DNA from: Verrucomicrobium sp. BvORR034
GTDB lineage: Bacteria; Verrucomicrobiota; Verrucomicrobiia; Verrucomicrobiales; Verrucomicrobiaceae
Assembly (NCBI RefSeq): GCF_000739635.1
Contig: NZ_BATQ01000136.1
Span: 1-64,000 of the forward strand
Direction of reading: 5' to 3'
DNA: 64,000 nt
Positions 18,057-28,400 of the stretch are shown one piece after another (positions within the stretch are counted from its first letter, which is position 1; each line of letters begins with the position of its first letter). The position numbers were made by a program, and so were the translations under genes. The notes under the pieces are model-generated. The model worked only from the letters and a program-made list of their open reading frames with translations, was not told where the DNA came from and searched no databases.

Positions 18057-18794
18057 TCACGCCACCTTCCCAATCCAGGCCAGGAACTCGCGGTTCCCAT
18101 CGGTGCCTTGAATTGGGGAATCAGTGAGCCCCTTCCAGACCCAGCCGGGCTGGCTTTTCACAAAGGTCTCAATCTTCAGACAGGCCTTCTCGTGAAGCTC
18201 TTTTTCGCGAACGATCCCACCGCGGCCAACCTCCTCGCGACTCAGCTCGAACTGGGGCTTGATCAGCACCAGGGCCTCCCCACCCACCTTCAACACCTGA
18301 AACGCAGGGGACAGGACGAGCGTAAGGGAGATGAAAGAGACATCGGCGACAATGAGGTCCACCTCCTCGCCCACATCCTCCGCCTTCAGATGCCGGACGT
18401 TGTAGTTCTCACGTGAGACCACTCGCGGATCGCTGCGGAGCTTCCACACCAGCTGATTCGTCCCGACATCGAAGGCAAAAATCTTGACCGCACCATGCTG
18501 GAGAAGGCAATCGGTGAAGCCTCCCGTGGAAGCCCCCACGTCAAAACACACTTTCCCCTCAGGTGAAACGCCAAAGGCGGTAAGAGCTCCTTCCATCTTG
18601 AAGCCACCCCGACTGACGTACTTGGGTGGCTCCTTGACGCGGATGACGGAGTCCTCTGGCACGAGCTGGCCCGCCTTGGTGACTGGCACATCGTTCACCA
18701 GCACATCGCCAGCGAGGATGAGCCGCTTCCCCTGCTCCCGGGAAGCACAAAGTCCACGTGCCACCAGGAGGTGATCAAGCCGCTGCTTTGCCAT
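18057..18794 (-). CDS. tlyA: TlyA family rRNA (cytidine-2'-O)-methyltransferase / hemolysin A-like
   Basis: 245 aa. An S4 RNA-binding domain at residues about 4-60 (RLDHLLVARGLCASREQGKRLI, GDVLVNDVPVTK) precedes an FtsJ-like SAM methyltransferase domain: YVSRGGFKMEGAL, CFDVGASTGGFTDCLLQHGA (motif I), FAFDVGTNQL, LIVADVSFISL, LIKPQFE. Family members 2'-O-methylate ribosomal RNA. The lysine in SRGGFKM and the DVSF and KPQFE segments are at the places of the K-D-K-E catalytic set. Length and architecture are normal. Confidence 0.93.
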   Translation of the reverse strand: MAKQRLDHLLVARGLCASREQGKRLILAGDVLVNDVPVTKAGQLVPEDSVIRVKEPPKYVSRGGFKMEGALTAFGVSPEGKVCFDVGASTGGFTDCLLQHGAVKIFAFDVGTNQLVWKLRSDPRVVSRENYNVRHLKAEDVGEEVDLIVADVSFISLTLVLSPAFQVLKVGGEALVLIKPQFELSREEVGRGGIVREKELHEKACLKIETFVKSQPGWVWKGLTDSPIQGTDGNREFLAWIGKVA

Positions 18795-18847
18795 TCGCCG
18801 GAGTCAGACTGGGGGAGAAAAAACGATCTTTGCTTTATGAGAGAAGA

Positions 18848-19534
18848 TCAAAGAGGAGGCAAATCCTGAATGACGTCATCCCCCTGCTGGAGGGTCACGC
18901 CCACCGGGACGCTCTCCCGCACGATGTCCGCCACCGCGTTCCCTTCTTCCACGAGGGTAATCTTCACCCGGCCGACGATGGCATCACCACGACGGATCGC
19001 GAAGGGCATTCCTTTTTCAATCTTGCGACCTGAGCCTGAACTGATGATCACAAAGCCGGACTCGACCTGAACCTCGCTCACCTTGGCGATGGCCGGGGCG
19101 GACATCACCTGACGTTGACGCGGAGTCGGCGGCAGCGGGGCCACGGGCGCCGGGGCGGCACCGGGAACAGTGCCCAAGCTTGGGGCACCCAGGGTGCCGG
19201 GAGCGCCAGGAGCGGGAGCACCGAGAGAACTGCCTGGGGGCATCGTAGGGATGCTGGTGGCGGCACCCTGCACGAGGGCTTCGCTCTCACGAGCGGCGGC
19301 AGCCAGCTGCTCTGGCGTCGGGGCCGGACGTTTACCTTTGCCCGGAATCTGGTCCGCAGCGGGTGCAGTGCCAGCCTGTTGCTCGGCGGCCCGCTCAGCC
19401 TGGGCTGCAGCCTGCTGACGACGAATCAACTCCAGCTCATTGGTCACCCCTTTGGCTTGGTTCCGGGCGTCCATCATGAGATAACCCATGCCCCCGAAGA
19501 GGACGAGCGTGATGAAAATAGCGACGAATTTCAT
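18848..19534 (-). CDS. Signal-anchored proline/alanine-rich protein with a C-terminal beta domain
   Basis: 228 aa. An N-terminal hydrophobic anchor (KFVAIFITLVLFGGMGYLMM, residues 2-21) is followed by a charged helix likely to form a coiled coil (NELELIRRQQAAAQAERAAEQQ, about 31-52), a long low-complexity Pro/Ala/Gly linker (about 60-150) and a C-terminal strand-rich domain with FVIISSGSGRKIEKGMPF and DAIVGRVKITLVEEGNAVADI. The last part resembles the small barrel domain of verrucomicrobial envelope proteins. Function unknown. ATG 19534 was chosen because the anchor follows immediately. Confidence 0.8.
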   Translation of the reverse strand: MKFVAIFITLVLFGGMGYLMMDARNQAKGVTNELELIRRQQAAAQAERAAEQQAGTAPAADQIPGKGKRPAPTPEQLAAAARESEALVQGAATSIPTMPPGSSLGAPAPGAPGTLGAPSLGTVPGAAPAPVAPLPPTPRQRQVMSAPAIAKVSEVQVESGFVIISSGSGRKIEKGMPFAIRRGDAIVGRVKITLVEEGNAVADIVRESVPVGVTLQQGDDVIQDLPPL

Positions 19535-19665
19535 GTAGGAAGGAACTGATTTCAGATGTCGAGCCAAAGGGCTGCGGAGATTGAGCCCGCTATTTTGCCC
19601 GTTTGGAAGACAACTGAAAACCAAAAACTCTCAATTAGGCGAAAGAGATATTGCTCGACGGACCC

Positions 19666-21093
19666 TTAGAGGATGGCACCCGGTTCATAAGCAGCACCTT
19701 CCGGGCAGTTCGCAGCCACGGCATCCACCCGGGCAGCGAACTCGTCCACCTGAGCGCCAGCGTCGCCAGAGTTGGCGCGTCCCTGCTCAAAGACCACCTC
19801 GAACTGCGCCGGCGTGAGACCGAGACGAGCATCGGCGGCGAGACGATCAAAGAGATCATTGGCCCGGACCTTGCCAGTGCGGAGATCCTTGGCCACTGCC
19901 ACAGCATGCTCCTTGATGGCTTCATGGGCACCTTCACGACCCGCGCCAGACTTGACCGCCTCCATGAGAACGGTGGTGGTGAGCAGGAAGGGCAGATAGC
20001 GCTGGAGCTCGGTGGCCACAACGGCCTCGAACACTTCCATCTGATTGAGGATGGTCAGGAAGGTCTCCAGCAAGCCGTCCATCGCCAGGAAGGCATCGGG
20101 CAGCATGACGCGACGCACCACGGAGCAAGAGACGTCTCCTTCGTTCCACTGGTCACCCGCCAGGCCGGAGGCCATGGTCAGGTAGCCTTTCAGCACCACG
20201 TGCAGGCCATTCACCCGCTCGCAGGAGCGGCTGTTCATCTTGTGCGGCATCGCGGAGGAGCCAACCTGCCCCTTGGCAAAGCCTTCGCTGGCCAGCTCCT
20301 GGCCGGCCATCAGGCGGAGGGTGCGGGCAAAGTCGCCAGGACCACTGGCAAGATCCACCAGGGAACCCACGACGCGAAGATCGAGACTACGGGGATAGAC
20401 CTGACCCACGGCACCCAAAGCCAGCGGCAAGCCGAGGTAAGCCACCACCTTCTCATCCAGCGCACGGGCCTTGGCGGCGTCGCCTTCAAATAGACTGATC
20501 TGGTCCAAACGAGTGCCAACCGCCCCTTTCAAGCCGCGGGCGGGGTAGCTGCCGAGCACGGTCTGAAGCTGGTGGTAAGCGCCGAGCATCTCCTCACCAA
20601 ACATGGCGATGCGCTTGCCCACCGTGGTGACCTGGGCGGCAACGTTATGGGTGCGAGCCGTCAGCGGAATGTCCCGGGTCTCTTTGGAGCGGGCGGCCAG
20701 CTTGACGAGAGCGGCCACGCTCTTGCGCTGCACCACCTGCAGACTGCGGAAGACCTGAAGCTGCTCCACGTTCTCCGTGAGGTCGCGGCTGGTCATGCCC
20801 TTGTGAATATGCTCGTGACCGGCAAGGTCGCAGAACTCTTCGATGCGAGCTTTCACATCGTGGCGGGTCACCCGCTCACGCTGCATGATGGAGTCCAGGT
20901 TCACCTGGTCCTTCACCCGCTCGTAGCTCTCAATCACGCCGTCCGGAACCGGAATGCCGAGGTCCCGCTGGGCCTTCATCACGGCGATCCAGAGTTCACG
21001 CTCGAGCCGCACTTTCCCCTCTCCCGACCAGATGGCGCACATCGAGGAGGAAGCGTAGCGTTCGGCAAGGACATTCGGGATGGCGTCGGACAT
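19666..21093 (-). CDS. purB: Adenylosuccinate lyase
   Basis: 475 aa, fumarase/aspartase superfamily. Catalyses fumarate release from adenylosuccinate and SAICAR in purine synthesis. Visible: the superfamily signature GSSAMPHKMNSRSCE, the upstream catalytic region KGMTSRDLTENVEQLQ, and RTHNVAAQVTTVGKR. ATG 21093 (MSDAIPNVLAERYAS) was chosen: this is the normal PurB start, and the open frame extends 26 codons upstream only as pyrimidine-rich leader. The leader has no Shine-Dalgarno. Its promoter probably lies in the AT-rich gap to the right. Confidence 0.96.
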   Translation of the reverse strand: MSDAIPNVLAERYASSSMCAIWSGEGKVRLERELWIAVMKAQRDLGIPVPDGVIESYERVKDQVNLDSIMQRERVTRHDVKARIEEFCDLAGHEHIHKGMTSRDLTENVEQLQVFRSLQVVQRKSVAALVKLAARSKETRDIPLTARTHNVAAQVTTVGKRIAMFGEEMLGAYHQLQTVLGSYPARGLKGAVGTRLDQISLFEGDAAKARALDEKVVAYLGLPLALGAVGQVYPRSLDLRVVGSLVDLASGPGDFARTLRLMAGQELASEGFAKGQVGSSAMPHKMNSRSCERVNGLHVVLKGYLTMASGLAGDQWNEGDVSCSVVRRVMLPDAFLAMDGLLETFLTILNQMEVFEAVVATELQRYLPFLLTTTVLMEAVKSGAGREGAHEAIKEHAVAVAKDLRTGKVRANDLFDRLAADARLGLTPAQFEVVFEQGRANSGDAGAQVDEFAARVDAVAANCPEGAAYEPGAIL

Positions 21094-21199
21094 GGGGAGC
21101 GAGAGGGACTTGGGGTAAGGGACGAGAAGAAAGGGGGATGACAGGGATAAGAGAAAAGGGGGCGGGGTCAAGAAGGAAGCAAGGACTCAAGGCCATGGG

Positions 21200-21822
21200 T
21201 TCCGTCTGCCCAGCCCCTGCAAACTCTCAATGAACCCCTCCCCCACCCAACCGCTCAAGGCGAGGACAAAGGGCCAATTCGTTTTCACGTATATTGTGTA
21301 GATACCCCTATTAGGAGATGCCTTCCCCTCCCTAGCAATTCCCTGACCAAATGCATTGAGGCTGTGAATAATAACTCGCTCACAGAAGTTCGCAGAAGTT
21401 CTACACTTGTTCTTCCCACGATTTAACACGTGATTTACGTGTAAATACTTACTCACACGCTCCCTACCTCAATGTGAGTATCTTTCTTCTTCTGCTGCTG
21501 TCCGCCCAGAGGAACAGATCGGCACCCTGTTTAACATTGGTCTTGCATGTTTAAGAGGTCTATTGCTCTCTAAACCATACACTTAAATAATTTTAACACG
21601 CACCAGTTGTGCATCGTAAATTCACAACCTGCCCCAGTGGGAGGACTGTCTTCGTCTCTTTTCACCCGCTCAATCGCCTGAAATCTGAACTCATTAACAG
21701 GCCATTTGTGAATAACCTTAGCGCTCTTAAGCCACTGCAAAAGTAAAAATATTACCTTGAAATTCAAAGTTACTTAACAAATTAGCTATGTCAACTTCTT
21801 AGAATTACGAAGTTAAATCAGA
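21200..21822. other. AT-rich intergenic island upstream of purB
   Basis: About 620 bp with markedly lower GC than all neighbours and no convincing gene; two small minus-strand open frames here (about 21187-21456, 21570-21767) show no family similarity or start signal. It contains a near-palindrome TTTAACACGT-GATTT-ACGTGTAAA (21422-21444) and a short ATCAG tandem at 21818-21833 running across the stop codon of the next gene. It may hold the purB promoter or be a foreign remnant. Confidence 0.5.
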
Positions 21823-22722
21823 TCAGATCAGATCGGAAAGCGTCTGGGCAGCAACGCCCAATTTCGACCGCACGGCTTGGGCGGCATTGGCTAGATTCTG
21901 CTGAGCGGCCCGGTAATCAGCGCGACCGGATTCGGTTTCGATCCGGATAGGTTCGAAGCCCAGATCAGTCAACTGATAGGGGCTGGCTCGCATGTCCATG
22001 GCCCGGCCCATGAGCGCCACCTCAAAGGCATCGGCCACCAGATCGCTGCCGATCCAGGGCCAGAGTTTGTAGGCCCATTTATAGAGATCCATGTTCGCAT
22101 GGAGGCAGCCCCCCTGCTCCATTTCCTGCCGCGTTTCGAAGGTAGGATTGAAGGTGTTGAGCGGCCGGGCTTCCGGTGTGTAAAAACGGTAGGCGTCGAA
22201 ATGGGTGCAACACACCGTCTGGCTTTCGACAAAGGCCGCCAGTTCCTCGGCTGACAATCGGAGGTCATACCCCGAGTGGCGCACCTGTTCAGCGCTCTGC
22301 TTGTACACCATCGCCCACTCGTGCAGACCGTGGCAGGCAAATCTGGCGGGGCGGGAGGTGATGTTCTGGCAGAGCTGAGCCACCCACCGAGCCTCGCGCT
22401 GCACGCGGGCTGGCATCGGCGGAGCATCCCAAGTCACGGTCTCAGTTCCCTCCGCAGACACACAACCGCCCGCCAATCCGGGCACCCAGGTCATGAGCTT
22501 GTTCGGCGAGAAGCTGTAGTAGGTGAAGAGGAAGTCCCACACCGGGTGTTTCGCATTCTGGCTCCGCCGCTGTACGAAAGCCTCAGCGTGATCTGCCACC
22601 CGAGCCCGATGGCGTTGGGTCTTGGCCTCCCACATCTCTCTTGTCACCACGATCTGTCGCGCCCCCGCCGAATCCTCGACGGGAGGCAGGGCGATGGGAA
22701 GATCGGGGACGGACGGGCTCAC
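21823..22722 (-). CDS. Conserved protein resembling proteins annotated as 3-methyladenine DNA glycosylase
   Basis: 299 aa, cytoplasmic. Conserved-looking blocks: NAKHPVWDFLFTYYSFSPN, ACHGLHEWAMVYK, CCTHFDAYRFYTPEARPLN, GGCLHANMDLYKWAYKLWP and DMRASPYQLTDLGFEPI. These match, from memory, a family often labelled 3-methyladenine DNA glycosylase in actinobacteria; there is no AlkA helix-hairpin-helix, so that label is doubtful. Several His/Cys residues (CHG, CCTHFD, GCLHAN) might bind a metal. Start taken as GTG 22722; an in-frame ATG at EMWEAK is an alternative. Function uncertain. Confidence 0.72.
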   Translation of the reverse strand: MSPSVPDLPIALPPVEDSAGARQIVVTREMWEAKTQRHRARVADHAEAFVQRRSQNAKHPVWDFLFTYYSFSPNKLMTWVPGLAGGCVSAEGTETVTWDAPPMPARVQREARWVAQLCQNITSRPARFACHGLHEWAMVYKQSAEQVRHSGYDLRLSAEELAAFVESQTVCCTHFDAYRFYTPEARPLNTFNPTFETRQEMEQGGCLHANMDLYKWAYKLWPWIGSDLVADAFEVALMGRAMDMRASPYQLTDLGFEPIRIETESGRADYRAAQQNLANAAQAVRSKLGVAAQTLSDLI

Positions 22723-22876
22723 AGAGTCCCTACCCTAGCTCAGGTGACGACATTTTCCAGCAATCCGGTCATGGCAGGCATGGAGTTCCCCGGGAGCCCA
22801 CGCAACAATACCCTTCCACATCCCGTTGCTCTTCATCATGCTGGCCCCAGAGCCGCACGCTTCCGACATCTTCACC

Positions 22877-25396
22877 ATGCCTGGATTCCGCAAGCCCCAC
22901 CCCATCCTGATTCCAGCCCTGCTCTGCGCAGCCACCTCATCGTGGGCTGCGGCACCTCTGGACTTCAACCGGGACATCCAGCCGATCCTCTCGGAGAACT
23001 GCTACCACTGCCACGGGCCGGACAAGGCAGAGCGCAAGGGAGGTCTACGCTTGGACGAGGAAGCCGCCGCGAAGGCGCTAGTGGACGGGCACATTGCGAT
23101 CCACCCTGGCGACAGCAGTCAGAGCACCGCGATCCAGCGGATCTTTTCCAACGACCCTGAGGAGGTCATGCCCACGCCCAAGAGCAATCGCAAGCTCACC
23201 GCTGCCCAGAAGGAACTGCTGAAGCGCTGGGTGGAGGAAGGCGCCCCCTGGGGCAAGCACTGGGCGTTTGTGAAACCCGCTAAGGCCACTGTCCCTGTGC
23301 TGCCCCCCGACATCACCGATGGAAACACCATTGACGCCTTCGTCATCGACCGACTGAAACGAGAGAACCTTGCTCTCAGTACTCAAGCCAGCAGGGAGAC
23401 CCTGATTCGCCGGGTGACGCTGGATCTCACGGGGCTGCCTCCAACGACGGAGGAATTGACCGCCTTCCTCGCCGACGCCTCCCCCCAAGCTTATGAGCGC
23501 GTGGTGGACCGTCTACTGAAGTCGCCCCGGTTTGGCGAGCGCATGGCCTGGGACTGGATGGACGCGGCACGATATGCGGACAGCAATGGCTACCAGGGCG
23601 ATCCCGAACGCACCATGTGGCCCTGGCGGGACTGGGTGGTGCAGGCCTTCAATGCCAACATGCCCTACGACCAGTTCACCGTCTGGCAGATGGCGGGCGA
23701 TTTGTTGCCTGGGGCCAGCCCGGAGCAGAAGCTGGCCACCGGGTTCCACCGGAATCACATGATGAATGGCGAAGGCGGCCGCATCCCAGAGGAAACCCGG
23801 GTGGAGAATGTGATGGATCGCGTGGACACCACGGCCACTGTCTGGCTGGGGCTGACCCTGGCCTGCGCGAAGTGCCACGACCACAAGTTCGATCCCCTCA
23901 CCCAACGGGAGTACTACGCGCTCTACGACTTCTTCAACCAGACCTCCGAGGATGGTGCGATCCGAGGTGGCAAGGCCGCGCCGGCCATGGACATGTCCAC
24001 CCCCGCCGAGCTGGAACGGGTGAAGAAGGCGGAGGCTCGGGTCGCTGCCGTCGCGGCGGAGGTGGAGGCCTATGAGCTCAGGAAATTTCCCCGGGCTGAA
24101 GGCGCACCGCTTCTCGAGTCCGATGCCGCAAAGCTGCCCGGGAATCTTCCCGCCACGCTGGCGAAGGTGCCCCCGGTCAAACGCGGCGTGGACGGCCTGC
24201 TCGAAGCGGTGGCTCACTTCAAAAATGAAGGCACCGATCCGGAGTATGTGAAGGCACTGGAGAAGCTCCTTTCCGCGAACCGGGAACGAACTGCAGCCGC
24301 CAGCGGCGTGACCAAGGTGATGATCATGGACACGCTGGCGCAGCCCCGGCAGACTTCCATCCTGGCAAAAGGCGCGTACGACAAACCCACGGACAAGGTC
24401 CAGGCGGGCACCCCCGCCATCCTCCCTGCTCTGCTCATCTCGGGAGGCACCGGCCCCACCCGGCTGGATCTGGCAAAATGGCTCGTCTCGCCTGATCATC
24501 CCCTCACCGCCCGGGTCACCGTGAACCGTTTCTGGCAGAGCTTCTTCGGCATGGGCCTGGTGAAGTCCACAGAGGACTTCGGTCTGCAGGGAGCCAAGCC
24601 CTCCCACCCGGAGTTGCTGGACTGGCTGGCGGTCGATTTCATCGAATCCGGCTGGGACGTGAAGGCGCTCTGCAAACAGGTCGTGATGAGCCACACCTAC
24701 CGGCAGTCCTCCCGCGTCACGCCGGAGTTGCTGGAGCGGGATCCCGAAAACCGCCTCCTGGCCCGCGCCTCACGGCATCGGCTCCCTTCCTGGATGATCC
24801 GCGATCAGGCCCTCTCTGCAGCCGGGCTGCTCAATGAAACCCAGGGAGGTCCGCCGGTTCGCCCTTACCAGCCAGAGGGCATCTGGGAGGAGGCCACGTT
24901 CGGCAAGATCAGCTACAAGCAGGATCACGGCGATGCCCTCTACCGGCGCAGTCTCTATATCTTCTGGCGACGCATCGTCGGACCCACGATGTTCTTCGAC
25001 AATGCCGCGAGGCAAACCTGTGATGTGCGCTCCCTTCGCACGAACACGCCCCTGCATGCTCTGACCACGCTGAACGACATCACCTATGTCGAGGCCGCCC
25101 GGGCCATGGCCCAGCGGGTGCTCCAGGCCCCTGTAACCCCTGACGATCGCGCCAAACTGAGCCTCGCCTTCCAATGGGCAACCGCCCGCACTCCGACGGC
25201 AGAGGAAACGGACATCCTCCTAGGCCGCTTGGACTACCTGCGCACGCAGTTCCAGGAAACCCCTGCAGAAGCCGCAAAACTGCTGGCCGTGGGAGAGTCC
25301 CCACGTGACAAGAGCCTTCCCGAAATCGAACACGCCGCGTGGACCGCCCTGTGCCAGCTCCTGCTGAATCTGGACGAGACGATCACACGGGAGTGA
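22877..25396 (+). CDS. PSCyt1/DUF1549/DUF1553 secreted cytochrome
   Basis: 839 aa with signal peptide (residues 1-24, LCAATSSWA). Order of domains: planctomycete cytochrome C domain with haem site [16 protein letters not shown] (about 40-55) and [14 protein letters not shown]1549 (about 150-360, [40 protein letters not shown]), then DUF1553 (about 540-810, [46 protein letters not shown]). A second CxxCH occurs in CAKCH. The family is very common in Planctomycetes and Verrucomicrobia, usually beside a DUF1501 protein; no such partner is next to it here. Probably periplasmic redox function. The downstream adhesin gene converges 22 bp away. Confidence 0.93.
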   Translation: MPGFRKPHPILIPALLCAATSSWAAAPLDFNRDIQPILSENCYHCHGPDKAERKGGLRLDEEAAAKALVDGHIAIHPGDSSQSTAIQRIFSNDPEEVMPTPKSNRKLTAAQKELLKRWVEEGAPWGKHWAFVKPAKATVPVLPPDITDGNTIDAFVIDRLKRENLALSTQASRETLIRRVTLDLTGLPPTTEELTAFLADASPQAYERVVDRLLKSPRFGERMAWDWMDAARYADSNGYQGDPERTMWPWRDWVVQAFNANMPYDQFTVWQMAGDLLPGASPEQKLATGFHRNHMMNGEGGRIPEETRVENVMDRVDTTATVWLGLTLACAKCHDHKFDPLTQREYYALYDFFNQTSEDGAIRGGKAAPAMDMSTPAELERVKKAEARVAAVAAEVEAYELRKFPRAEGAPLLESDAAKLPGNLPATLAKVPPVKRGVDGLLEAVAHFKNEGTDPEYVKALEKLLSANRERTAAASGVTKVMIMDTLAQPRQTSILAKGAYDKPTDKVQAGTPAILPALLISGGTGPTRLDLAKWLVSPDHPLTARVTVNRFWQSFFGMGLVKSTEDFGLQGAKPSHPELLDWLAVDFIESGWDVKALCKQVVMSHTYRQSSRVTPELLERDPENRLLARASRHRLPSWMIRDQALSAAGLLNETQGGPPVRPYQPEGIWEEATFGKISYKQDHGDALYRRSLYIFWRRIVGPTMFFDNAARQTCDVRSLRTNTPLHALTTLNDITYVEAARAMAQRVLQAPVTPDDRAKLSLAFQWATARTPTAEETDILLGRLDYLRTQFQETPAEAAKLLAVGESPRDKSLPEIEHAAWTALCQLLLNLDETITRE

Positions 25397-25418
25397 TTGA
25401 GTTGAGCTGAACCGTCCG

Positions 25419-28400
25419 CTACTTCCTCCTTCTGCGTGCCAGCATGAAGCAGAAGCCCACCAGCACCAGCATCATGCGGCCAGGCTCGGGGGCGATGGAA
25501 ATGGACCCATCAACATAGAGACGACTCAGATCCCACTCCTTCCCCGTGCCCAGGAGGATCGTGGTAAAGCTGGTGCCAAGTACGAAAGACCCGCTGACAG
25601 GGGGAGAGCTGAGACCGCTCCAGTCAAAGAGCTGCCAAGCGTCCCCTGCCACCCAGTTCGTAAGGGCCGTGGGATTAGCCACCTGCAGGGTCACTGTGCC
25701 CACCATCTCCAGCTGAGAGGAGCCTGCTGACCCGAAGGATAGCTTGTCCGCTGCATTCCACGTGCCGGATCCCGCGCCCAGAAGGTCGAACTCCACGGTG
25801 CTGCCAGAGTTCAGGACCATGGCACCGCCGCCGCTGGTACCAATCGTCAGCGTGCCCGCCTGTGGGCTGGCCAGAGAATTGTCCCCAACCACCAACCGTC
25901 CGTTCACCACCACATCCTGGCCAGTGGTCGGTGTGATCTGCCCCGTTCCTCCGAGCACTGCCCCGCTTGCGACTGTGTATTGTGAGCCGCCTGTGTGGGA
26001 GCCATTCACCAGATACATCCCTTCGTTCACCTGAGTACCACCGGTATAGGAACTCGTTCCCGTGAGCTTGAGAATGCCGACCGTGCTCTTCACCAGATTG
26101 CCGCCTGCATTGAGCTCTCCCAGAGAGGCCAGTGATCCAGAACGGACATTGAAGGTGATCGCGTTCGCCCCTGCTCCGCCGATGCTTCCGCCCGTCATAT
26201 CCAGTGTCCCACCATCGAGCGTGACCGTCGCCGCACCGCGATTCAGGGCATCATCCGCATGCGTGATATTTCCCTGCACCGTGAAGGTTCCACCCGTGAG
26301 CTGCAGAAGCCCCGTGGCCGAGAGATTGGCATTGGTGGAACCACTCGTTCCAATGGTCGCCAACTCGACGTTGCCCCCCACATCAAAAGTGCCGCCCGCC
26401 ATCGACAGAGTGCCGCTGCCAAAGGTGACGGCTGAGGTTTGGGCTCCCGCTATGTAACCAATGACGACATTTCCTGAAACTGAAACCTGGTTCCCGGCAT
26501 GGCTGCTCAGAATCAGCGAGCCCGTGGAAGAGCCCGCAGTGGCTCCGCTTCCGCCGCTCTTCCAACCGATGGTCAGCGAGCTGAGATCCGCCACCAACCT
26601 GCCTCCGGTCATGTCCAGAAAGCTCACCGTCGCGGCCCCGGTATTGACGGCGCTGTAGCCCACGTAGAGCGCAGACTTCGCGCCAGCCCCCACACCGCGA
26701 ATCTCCAGGCTGCCACCCGACCGGATCGTAGCCTGCCCGCTTCCCTTGCGATAGCCCACATAGAGCAGCGGGGTGTTCACGACATTGTTTCCCTCCCCGA
26801 ACTGCAACTTGTGTATGCCTCCCACGCTCGCAGACTGCGCGTCCGCGAGAATGAAGCTGCTGGTCGCGGTGATGGTGTTGTTCGTGGCCAGATAGACCTC
26901 CGTACTGGACGGACTGACGGAGGATGGGGTGGCAAGACCGTCAAGCGAGGGGGCCTGGGGCACACCGTCGCTGACACCCGTGGACGTATGCACCCCGAAC
27001 CGCACTCGCCCCACGTTGACATTGAACTGCTGAGAACCCCGCAGATCCATGATGCCCACGCCGGAGGCGTAAGAGTACGCTTGGGCGTTTACCACCACCC
27101 CGACATCGAGCACATCTGCCGAGTTTCCGCTCCCCACACTGAGCGTTCCTCCAGAGGTGCCATAATAGAGCGAACCGCTATTGTTGAATCCAACCTGTAA
27201 ATTTCCGGCGACAGTATTGGCCAAGCCTCCGAGATCCAACCGTCCGACGTTCACCTGGATATTTTTGATGGAAAGGCCCTGAGTGAGCACCATCCGACCA
27301 CTCCCCGCCTTCATCAGCGTCGCTTGAGCAGTACCCGTGAGGGCAGACGAGATCGTCAACTCCGGGTCGGCATTGGAGCTGTTGTTGACCACAAACAACC
27401 GGAACTCGTTGCCAAGATCGAGATTTCCTCCGGAAATCGTCGCAGCGAGGTTGTTCCCCGTGCCGAGGAAACCAACATGACTCTTCAATTGAAGCGTTCT
27501 CCCGGCATCGATTTCCACGCTGGACGCAGAGGCCGTCGCCCCACCACCCAGGAGCAGCGCATAGCTGACCAGATCCGATGCCAACACTTTGACCGAGGCG
27601 TCGCCGGCCAGTGACAAGTCCAGGTTTCCAGAAATAGCCAGCGTTCCGTTCTGGATTTTGACCGCTGGGCTGTCGAGTGTCCCATCCCCCTCCAGTTTCA
27701 GTATCCCGCCATTGATGGTGGTGACACCAGTGTAGGTATTGTCCCCCTCCAGTACCCAGGTGCCCGCACCAGACTTCTCCAGGGTGGTGACTCCGCCGTC
27801 CGTGGCATTGCTTATGCCGCCCTTGAGGGTGTTGTCGGCCGTGCTGGTGCCGTTGAGTACGATGGTTCTGGCGCCAAGACCGACAAACTCCAAGGCATTC
27901 TGCCAAACCACCGCACCCGACCCCGAGGCGCCCAACGTCACCGTGCCAGTTGTTCCCATGAGACGCAGCACCTTGTCCGTGGTCTCGCCGGTGCCTGCAT
28001 AGATCAGCCCTGCCGCGACTGTCCCGCCGCCCACGAGGATGACACCCTGGCTCCCCAGATTGGAGCCGCTGGAGACGCCAGCCATCCCGATCTTCTGCAC
28101 CTGCACGGCTCCCTCAAGAATCGAGGTGAGACCTGAGTAGCTGTTCACCCCAGTCAGTGTCAGTGTACCGGCTCCCATTTTGTTGAGCACCCCGGCACCG
28201 TTGATGTTACCCGAGAACGACGTGGCATTGGACCGATGAAACTCCAGGATGGACTGGTTGATGACGTCTCCCACGATGCTCCCGCTCGTGCTTCCAGCTC
28301 CAATCCGGAGCGTGCCTTCCTGGATCGTCGTCCCGCCTGTGTAGGTGTTGGTCCCGGAAAGGATCAACATCTGCGCCCCAGCCTTGATGATGCCTCCATT

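Noticed and set aside
21570-21767. Small minus-strand open frame in the AT-rich island
   Set aside because: No start signal, no similarity and no conserved domain; AT-rich sequence with low coding character.
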